From contig WOZA01000087.1 in the NCBI GenBank assembly GCA_011620505.1, positions 1-11,938 of the forward strand: DNA of 11,938 nt, read 5' to 3'. A program made the translations under genes and the position numbers. Shown here piece by piece: positions 6,469-11,938 of the stretch (positions are counted from its first letter, which is position 1; each line of letters starts with the position of its first letter). The notes beneath the pieces are model-generated. The model was not told where the DNA came from and ran no database searches. It saw only the letters and a program-made list of their open reading frames with translations. This stretch comes from Anaerolineaceae bacterium (lineage in GTDB: Bacteria > Chloroflexota > Anaerolineae > Anaerolineales > Anaerolineaceae).

Positions 6469-7479
6469 TTAGTAGTGAATGATGGTATCGCGTACCTTGC
6501 CCCACTTCAAGGCGTCAGCGATTCCCTGCTCGATTGGGAGTTCTGCCTTCCAACCAAGCAGCCTGGCAGCTTTGTCGGCGTTCGCATACGAACCTGCCAC
6601 ATCGCCCGGGCGGGGCGGCTGCAGCGAGACTGGAAGCTTTTGGCCATAGACGTCTTCGAAAGCCATCACAAACTCCTTCACGGTCACGCCCTTACCTGTG
6701 CCGAGGTTGATGACTGTGTAGGGGGCATCTTCTTCACGACCCTGCTCGATGACGCTGTCGAATCGCTCCACTGCCTTGATGTGAGCTTGTGCGAGATCCC
6801 AGACGTGGATGTAGTCGCGAATACCAGAACCATCGCGGGTAGGCCAATCGATGCCGGTCAGGTTGAAGACGGGTTCACGTCCGAGAGCAACTTCTACCAG
6901 CTTGCCAATCAGATGGCTGGGGTAGCGAATGTGCAAGCCTGTACGCATTTTCGGGTCAGCGCCAATAGGGTTAAAGTAGCGCAAGGCGATGGCATTCAGT
7001 CCGTAGGCGCTGCAAAAATCCTTGAGCACCATTTCCATCATGTATTTAGTGCGGGAGTAGGGGCTGAGGGGGCGCAGAGGGGATTCTTCGGTGACCATAA
7101 AACCCGGAACAACGTCGTAGACAGCGGCTGAAGAACTAAAGACAACCCGCTTCTGACCCAATTCAGCCAGGAGTTTGAAAAATTCCATCGATTTGACGAC
7201 ATTTTCTTTGTAGTACTCGTAAGGTTTTGCGACCGATTCTGGTACCACGATCAGGGCAGCGCAATGGATTGTTGCCTCAATATCCGGATGTTCGCTGAAA
7301 ATTTGGCGCACCATAGCCCGGTCGGCAATGTCAGCCTCATAGAAAATGCGATTTTTGGTGAATTCCCTGCGACCAGTTACCAGGGAGTCGAGCAAAATGG
7401 GTGTATGCCCTCCGTCGAGCAACGCCGAAGCAATCGTACTGCCGATATAGCCTGCTCCACCCGAAATCAACACTTTCAT
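6469..7479 (-). CDS. galE: UDP-glucose 4-epimerase
   Basis: This 336-residue extended short-chain dehydrogenase should interconvert UDP-glucose and UDP-galactose in the cytoplasm using bound NAD+. The Rossmann motif GGAGYIG is at 7-13. The catalytic SSSAAVY (115-121) and YSRTK (Tyr141, Lys145) are present. Further GalE-like blocks are LRYFNPIGA (with the GalE-type RYFNP), GSGIRDYIHVWDLA and NLGTGKGVTVKE, and PRPGDVAGSYA near the C-terminus. Length is typical. The start has an AAGGAG site 5 bases upstream and lies 9 bp after the MFS stop, so the two genes form an operon. The product would feed galactose-type donors to the glycan enzymes in the operon to the left. Some GalE homologues act on N-acetylhexosamine or other UDP-sugars, and the sequence alone does not exclude this. 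Confidence 0.93.
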   Translation of the reverse strand: MKVLISGGAGYIGSTIASALLDGGHTPILLDSLVTGRREFTKNRIFYEADIADRAMVRQIFSEHPDIEATIHCAALIVVPESVAKPYEYYKENVVKSMEFFKLLAELGQKRVVFSSSAAVYDVVPGFMVTEESPLRPLSPYSRTKYMMEMVLKDFCSAYGLNAIALRYFNPIGADPKMRTGLHIRYPSHLIGKLVEVALGREPVFNLTGIDWPTRDGSGIRDYIHVWDLAQAHIKAVERFDSVIEQGREEDAPYTVINLGTGKGVTVKEFVMAFEDVYGQKLPVSLQPPRPGDVAGSYANADKAARLLGWKAELPIEQGIADALKWGKVRDTIIHY

Positions 7480-7488
7480 CCTAACTCC

Positions 7489-8832
7489 TTAATTCAATTC
7501 ATGCTCTTTGGGGTAAGTCATCGGCTTTGAAGCGGTGACTTCCCTGACGCTCAGAAGAATTACAAAACCAATCAGCAAGAATGCTATTATAGACCCAATC
7601 CCCCAGTATTGACCGGCTTTTTCTGCTGCCAGCTCAGCCAGACCATGGTTGAGGTAGTAAAGATACATGCGGTACGAAAGGGTGCCAAAGACCAAAGGAC
7701 CAATGAAGGTTGATGTACGCCCTGCCACCGATAGAAAACCGTAAAACTCAGTGGTTTTGCCTGCAGGTGCCAGTTGGCTGACCATTGTGCGGCTAACCGC
7801 CTGCGCGCCGGAGAGTGAGAAGCCTGCAAAGGCGCCAACGATGTAAAAGCCAAGGGTTGATTTGACGAAGAAAAGCGTGATCAGCGAAGCGATCAGAATG
7901 ATCAGCGAAATGAGGATAGCCCGTTTACTGGATTTATCATCCGAAAGTTTGCCAAACGCAAGGGCTCCCAACGCGCCAGTAATGTGGATGATGATCACGA
8001 AAATGATCAACTGTACCTGGCCCAGTCCGAAAAGCGTGGCCCCAATGATAGCGGCAAAGTCCATCAGCATCATGATGCCGTCGTTATAGATCAGGAAAGC
8101 GACCATGTAGCGCAGGAAGACTTTGTACTGGCGGATGTCCCTGAAGGTCTCGCCAAGATGCTTGAAAGAAACCGACAGCAATGTTTCACCATTCGGGATC
8201 GGGATGACTGGACTGGTTTCGTGGACATGAAAGTACATCGGCAAGGATGAGATAGCGTAAATGAGGGCGGTGATCAGAAAGGTATAGGGGATAAAATCGT
8301 TGCCGATGAGCTGCATAGGGACCACTGCAATCAGAAGGGTGACGACACCACCCAGCATGCCGATTGCCCAACCTTTGCCGCTGATATTCCCGATGGTCTC
8401 GGGGGTGGATACATCCACCAGCAGGGCATCATAAAAGACCTGGGCTCCGCGGTAGCCGATTTCCGCCATGACGAAGAACACCATCCCCATAACCACGTCC
8501 CCTGCGCCGACAAAGAAGAGCAAAGCAGTGAAAACAACTGATATCCCGGTAAAAATGAACAGAAAGAGTTTCTTGGAACGGGAAGAGTCAGCGACAGCTC
8601 CAAGGATAGGTGAGATCACCGCAACCAGGATAGCGGCGATGCCAACGGATATACCCCACAGGCGCGTTCCTTCAGCCCCACCCACCACCACGTTTTTGAA
8701 GTAGGCCGAGAAAACAGCAAGCAGGATGACGGCGGCGTAAGCAGAGTTACCGAAGTCATAAAAGTACCAGGCACGGCGCGCACGGCGGGCAGCCTTGGTT
8801 TGGTCCAGGAGGTTCTTGGGGGAGTTTTCCAT
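7489..8832 (-). CDS. MFS transporter, UMF1 (Atg22-like) family
   Basis: This 447-residue protein has about twelve hydrophobic segments and the N-terminal signature AWYFYDFGNSAYA (21-33) of the UMF1/Atg22-like MFS family. Other marks are LGAVADSSRSKK (77-88, the loop after helix 2), FYDALLVDVS (133-142), FLIYNDGI (246-253), GKLSDDKSSKR (294-304) and the stretch from 352 to 380, which includes KTTEFYGF and GRTSTFIGPL. Yeast Atg22 exports amino acids from the vacuole; bacterial substrates are mostly unknown, so none is assigned. I chose the ATG at 8832 because AAGGTG lies 5 bases before it; a GTG three codons upstream (8841) is possible but has no ribosome site. It is the first gene of a two-gene unit with galE. 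That pairing hints at sugar or nucleotide-sugar related transport, but this is weak. Confidence 0.9.
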   Translation of the reverse strand: MENSPKNLLDQTKAARRARRAWYFYDFGNSAYAAVILLAVFSAYFKNVVVGGAEGTRLWGISVGIAAILVAVISPILGAVADSSRSKKLFLFIFTGISVVFTALLFFVGAGDVVMGMVFFVMAEIGYRGAQVFYDALLVDVSTPETIGNISGKGWAIGMLGGVVTLLIAVVPMQLIGNDFIPYTFLITALIYAISSLPMYFHVHETSPVIPIPNGETLLSVSFKHLGETFRDIRQYKVFLRYMVAFLIYNDGIMMLMDFAAIIGATLFGLGQVQLIIFVIIIHITGALGALAFGKLSDDKSSKRAILISLIILIASLITLFFVKSTLGFYIVGAFAGFSLSGAQAVSRTMVSQLAPAGKTTEFYGFLSVAGRTSTFIGPLVFGTLSYRMYLYYLNHGLAELAAEKAGQYWGIGSIIAFLLIGFVILLSVREVTASKPMTYPKEHELN

Positions 8833-8872
8833 TAGAGGCACCTTTTTTCGTTAGTTAGTTGTAAAACAATTC

Positions 8873-8881
8873 ATTGTATCA
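8873..8881 (-). promoter_or_regulatory. Extended -10 promoter of the MFS-galE operon
   Basis: The minus strand reads TGATACAAT: a TACAAT -10 box (one mismatch to consensus) with an upstream TG. It lies about 40 bases before the ATG at 8832, allowing a leader of about 34 bases. The -35 position (TTCCCT) is poor. Confidence 0.45.
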
Positions 8882-8899
8882 AACCTGATGAAAACAGGG

Positions 8900-8926
8900 A
8901 AAAAAGCTTTGACAAAAAAGCTTTGA
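8900..8926. repeat. Tandem 13-bp direct repeat AAAAAAGCTTTGA
   Basis: Two perfect copies, 8900-8912 and 8914-8926, are separated by one C. Each contains the palindrome AAAGCTTT. They lie between the ATPase terminator and the MFS promoter, immediately upstream of the -35 region. On the minus strand the two palindromes can also pair (8-bp stem, 6-base loop) and the second copy is followed by TTT, so a weak back-up terminator is possible besides a regulator site. Confidence 0.7.
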
Positions 8927-8927
8927 A

Positions 8928-8961
8928 TAACAAAACAGCTCCCCCGATCGGAGGAGCTGTT
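8928..8961 (-). terminator. Intrinsic terminator of the P-type ATPase gene
   Basis: On the minus strand AACAGCTCC (8961-8953) pairs with GGAGCTGTT (8942-8934), with two more G-C pairs inside closing a GATC loop. The stem is followed by TTGTTATT, giving an interrupted T-rich tail. It starts about 18 bases after the ATPase stop codon. Confidence 0.85.
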
Positions 8962-8978
8962 GACTAACTTGGATAAGC

Positions 8979-11837
8979 TTATTCCTCTATGCTTGCCAGG
9001 CGAGCCAGGTTTTGCCTGTAAGTGATCGCCTTCATCACCTCCGCAGCGATGGAAGGAATCAGCACCAGCGGCAAGATTTCCACCCAATCGATCCAGCGCA
9101 AAGCAGTGGTGTCGAAAACGGTGCGTAAGAATGGCACATAAACAACCATTAACACGAGAATAACCGATGCTGTTACGGCTAAATTCATGTTTTTATTGGT
9201 GAAGATGCCGATCTTAGTCAAGGGGAAGTATTCTGAACGGGCGGTGAAGGCACGGAGGAGTTCAGATAGTGAAAGGGTTACAAAAGCGAAAGTCTCGGAT
9301 AGAACGCGCGCTTCCTCAGGAGAACCCTTTAGAGCTCCGCCACCAACAAAGAAGGCAGCGAGAGTTGCAGCTGTAATGGCGATCGTCTGGACGATGATGC
9401 CTTTCAGCATGAACTTGTTAATGATCGGCTCATCGGAAGGTCTTGGCGGATGCTGCATGATATCTGGGTCGCCCTTTTCTGTACCAAGTGCCAGTGCCGG
9501 AGCACCATCCGTGACCAGGTTTAGCCACAAAAGTTGAATGGGAGCCAAAGGTGTGTTCCATCCGAATACGGTTGCCAGGAAGATAATCATGATCTCGGCG
9601 ATATTACAGGAGACCAGGTAGTAAACGAATTTGCGGATGTTACTGTAAATGATGCGGCCTTGCTCCACAGCCGAGACGATCGACGCGTAGTTATCGTCCG
9701 TAAGCACCATGTCGGCGGTTTCTTTGGCAACGTCCGTGCCGGTAATGCCCATTGCAATTCCGATATCCGCGCGTTTGATGGCAGGGGCATCATTGACGCC
9801 ATCGCCCGTCATTGCAACCACTTCGCCGTTGTCGCGCAGGGCATCCACGATCTTCATCTTGTGTTCGGGGCTGACGCGGGCGTAGACATCGGTGATCTTG
9901 ACGATCTCACGCATCTCTTCATCGCTTGCGTGTTCAACATCCGCGCCGGTCAGCACCTCGTGTCCTTTGCGCAAAAGGCCGATGTCTTCTGCAATTGCCC
10001 TGGCGGTATTGGGATAGTCACCCGTGATCATCACTGAGCGAATACCGGCAGTTTGGGCTTTCTTGAGAGCGGGCTTGACTTCGGGCCGTGAGGGATCGAT
10101 CATGCCAATCAGACCAACGAAAATCAAATCTTTTTCGAGTGCTTCTGGCGTGATTTCATTAGGCATCTCGGGCACTGGACGATAAGCCACACCCAGGACG
10201 CGCAGAGCTTTGCTGGTCATTTGGTCATTGGCATCCAAAATTTCCTGGCGCAGTTCCGGGGTGAGGGGAACCGGTGTGTTATCCATGCTGGATCGATAGG
10301 TGCAGAGATCGAGCACCACATCCGGTGCTCCCTTGACCGCAATGGTGTACCAATTGGTTTTTTCATCGGTCTTGTAAGGCGAAATGTCGCCATGACCGGG
10401 ATTGACAATATTGTGGATCGTAACCATGCGCTTGCGGGCGGAGTCGAAGGGAATTTCCTGCTTGCGCGGGTAATTTTGGTTGACCACGTTTGCAGCTGCG
10501 CCTGCTTTGAGAGCAGCTACCAGGATCGAGCCTTCGGTGGGGTCACCAACCATGCGGTAGGTTGTCTTGCCTTCGCTTTCGCCAACGGGCTCGAGCTGAG
10601 CGTCGTTGTTGATGGTGCCAACCCAGAGAGTGGTCCTTACTGCGGGAAACTGCTTAAGGTCCGAGACCAATTCGCCATTGACATAGAAATCGCCAACCGG
10701 TTCATAGCCGGTGCCGGTGATGTCCACGAACTGACCATCCACCCACAGCTTGGTAACGGTCATCTGATTTTGGGTGAGAGTGCCGGTCTTGTCGGTGCAG
10801 ATGGTGGTGACAGAGCCCAAGGTCTCGACGGATGCCAGCTTACGGATCAGCGCGTGGCGGCTGACCATTTCGCGCATACCGCCAGCCAGGCTGATGGTGA
10901 CCACGGCAGGCAGACCTTCTGGCACGGCAGCGATTGCCAGCGAGACAGCTACCATGAAGAGGGCAACGATTTCATCCCAAAAGGCTTTGGATCCCAGGTC
11001 CAGTGCACCCGGGCCGGTAATCAGACGGATAACACCGATCGCGAAGACCAGGACACAAACGACCATGGCTGCGATGCCGAGGGTTTTGCCGAGCTCCTCA
11101 AGGCGTTTTTGCAGAGGGGTCTGCTCTTCTTCCACCGATTGGAGCATGGTTGCAATCAACCCAAGTTGGGTGTGCATACCAGTGGCAATCACCACACCTT
11201 TACCACGTCCGTAGGTGACGGTGGTGCCGAGAAAGGCAGTATTTTCGCGATCTCCCAATGGGATATCAGCCTGCAAGTTGGATTCTGCGTTTTTCTTGGC
11301 TGGCACGGATTCCCCGGTGAGGGAGGCTTCATCGATGCTGAGGTTGACTGCTTCCATCAGTCGCACATCCGCGGGGATAAAGTTGCCTGCTTCGATGAAG
11401 ACGATGTCCCCGGGCACAAGGTCGCGCGCCGGAACTGACTGGCGATGCCCATCGCGCAGCACCTGGGCTTCAGGGGCCGCCATTTTCTTGAGGGCTGCGA
11501 GTGAGGCTTCGGCGCGAGATTCCTGGATGATGCCCATGATGGCATTGAGGACAACAATGAGCATAATAGCGCCGGCTTCCACCCAGTCGCCCAGGAGTGC
11601 TGAAACGACAGCCGCGCCGATCAGCAGCCAGATCACGAAACTATTGATCTGTTCCCATAATTTCTGCCAAATCGTGCGTCCTGCTTTCTCAACGAGTTCG
11701 TTGTGTCCATACGTTTCCAGGCGCTCAGCAACTTCTGCAGAACTGAGACCTGTCTCCAGAGGGACATCAAGATTTTCTAAAACCTCTTCAGGCTCCAGCG
11801 CGTGCCAGGATACTTTAAAAATGTCATCGTTGGTCAT
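8979..11837 (-). CDS. Cation-transporting P-type ATPase, type II (Ca2+ pump family)
   Basis: This 952-residue pump has the full P-type layout: N-terminal cation ATPase domain (about 8-75), actuator loop TGES (174-177), phosphorylation motif CTDKTGTLT (Asp349), nucleotide-domain KGAPD (502-506), MITGD (603-607) and hinge TGDGVNDAP (677-685), with about ten membrane segments. Ion-site residues resemble SERCA: PEGLP in M4 (Glu307), Asn745 and Glu748 in M5, and NLVTDG in M6 (Asn773, Thr776, Asp777). The M8 acidic residue matching SERCA Glu908 appears to be Ser856. This suggests a pump with one altered site, probably Ca2+ exported with proton counter-transport, but Na+ or Mn2+ cannot be excluded. 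The ATG at 11837 is preferred because GGAG lies 6 bases upstream; an in-frame TTG at 11873 has no ribosome site. It is a single-gene unit with its own promoter and terminator. Confidence 0.93.
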   Translation of the reverse strand: MTNDDIFKVSWHALEPEEVLENLDVPLETGLSSAEVAERLETYGHNELVEKAGRTIWQKLWEQINSFVIWLLIGAAVVSALLGDWVEAGAIMLIVVLNAIMGIIQESRAEASLAALKKMAAPEAQVLRDGHRQSVPARDLVPGDIVFIEAGNFIPADVRLMEAVNLSIDEASLTGESVPAKKNAESNLQADIPLGDRENTAFLGTTVTYGRGKGVVIATGMHTQLGLIATMLQSVEEEQTPLQKRLEELGKTLGIAAMVVCVLVFAIGVIRLITGPGALDLGSKAFWDEIVALFMVAVSLAIAAVPEGLPAVVTISLAGGMREMVSRHALIRKLASVETLGSVTTICTDKTGTLTQNQMTVTKLWVDGQFVDITGTGYEPVGDFYVNGELVSDLKQFPAVRTTLWVGTINNDAQLEPVGESEGKTTYRMVGDPTEGSILVAALKAGAAANVVNQNYPRKQEIPFDSARKRMVTIHNIVNPGHGDISPYKTDEKTNWYTIAVKGAPDVVLDLCTYRSSMDNTPVPLTPELRQEILDANDQMTSKALRVLGVAYRPVPEMPNEITPEALEKDLIFVGLIGMIDPSRPEVKPALKKAQTAGIRSVMITGDYPNTARAIAEDIGLLRKGHEVLTGADVEHASDEEMREIVKITDVYARVSPEHKMKIVDALRDNGEVVAMTGDGVNDAPAIKRADIGIAMGITGTDVAKETADMVLTDDNYASIVSAVEQGRIIYSNIRKFVYYLVSCNIAEIMIIFLATVFGWNTPLAPIQLLWLNLVTDGAPALALGTEKGDPDIMQHPPRPSDEPIINKFMLKGIIVQTIAITAATLAAFFVGGGALKGSPEEARVLSETFAFVTLSLSELLRAFTARSEYFPLTKIGIFTNKNMNLAVTASVILVLMVVYVPFLRTVFDTTALRWIDWVEILPLVLIPSIAAEVMKAITYRQNLARLASIEE

Positions 11838-11893
11838 TGATTCTCCATAGGGTCTTAGTGTTTTATTGTTCAAGAGATTTACTTCAGCCTCTT

Positions 11894-11899
11894 ATTATA
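11894..11899 (-). promoter_or_regulatory. -10 box of the P-type ATPase gene
   Basis: A perfect TATAAT on the minus strand lies 56 bases before the ATG at 11837. TTCAAT 18 bases upstream is a weak -35 candidate, and the spacer carries a run of eight T. This implies a leader of about 50 bases. The rest of the 11838-11938 region shows no gene. Confidence 0.5.
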
Positions 11900-11938
11900 T
11901 TCGAAAAAAAACACAACATTGAACCGGCATAAGGATGA

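Noticed and set aside
6049..7131. 360-codon open frame on the plus strand
   Set aside because: It is antisense to galE and the 105-residue gene and crosses the galE terminator. No family is recognised.
10221..11438. 405-codon open frame on the plus strand
   Set aside because: It lies wholly antisense to the P-type ATPase, whose motifs are unmistakable. Its translation is rich in His, Asp and Gly with no recognisable domain, and no ribosome site precedes it.
11838..11873. TTG start adding 12 residues to the P-type ATPase
   Set aside because: There is no ribosome site before the TTG, whereas the ATG at 11837 has GGAG at good spacing and matches the usual N-terminus.

Overview
All nine protein genes in this 11.9 kb window lie on the minus strand, so the window reads from right to left. 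The content is chromosomal and bacterial: tightly packed operons, Shine-Dalgarno sites, TATAAT-type -10 boxes and intrinsic terminators, with base composition near or slightly above 50% GC by eye. Protein style (UMF1-type transporter, ExoA-like glycosyltransferase with its own membrane anchor, tandem FemAB proteins) would fit a Chloroflexota bacterium of the Anaerolineae type. That assignment is an inference from general appearance, and no marker gene here proves it. I see no mobile element, CRISPR array, tRNA or rRNA, and no gene-free stretch longer than about 190 bases.

Layout in transcription order. (1) 11837-8979: a 952-residue type II cation P-type ATPase of the Ca2+ pump family, with its own promoter upstream and an intrinsic terminator at 8928-8961. 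(2) 8832-6469: a two-gene operon of a UMF1-family MFS transporter and a GalE-type UDP-glucose 4-epimerase, preceded by an extended -10 promoter and a tandem 13-bp repeat, and closed by a textbook terminator at 6436-6462. (3) 6395-6078: a 105-residue protein of unknown function with Cys/His clusters, probably a single-gene unit. (4) 5895 to beyond the left edge: a compact six-gene operon, ridA, then an ExoA-like family 2 glycosyltransferase, a polyprenyl-phosphate sugar transferase, two tandem FemAB-type aminoacyltransferases, and a D-cysteine desulfhydrase-like enzyme cut by the window edge. Gene borders in this operon are 25 bp, a 4-bp overlap, 3 bp, 2 bp and an 8-bp overlap.

How the genes may work together. 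The epimerase supplies UDP-galactose-type donors, the sugar transferase would start a lipid-linked glycan, and the ExoA-like enzyme would extend it. The two FemAB proteins belong to a family that moves amino acids from aminoacyl-tRNA onto cell-wall precursors. The operon is bracketed by RidA, which clears 2-aminoacrylate, and a PLP enzyme whose family makes 2-aminoacrylate from D-cysteine. The most interesting point in the window is this combination of glycan assembly, FemAB transfer and a possible aminoacrylate producer/clearer pair in one transcript. Each family is known; the joint arrangement is what deserves checking. An inverted repeat with perfect 10-bp arms abuts the promoter of this operon and could be its control site.
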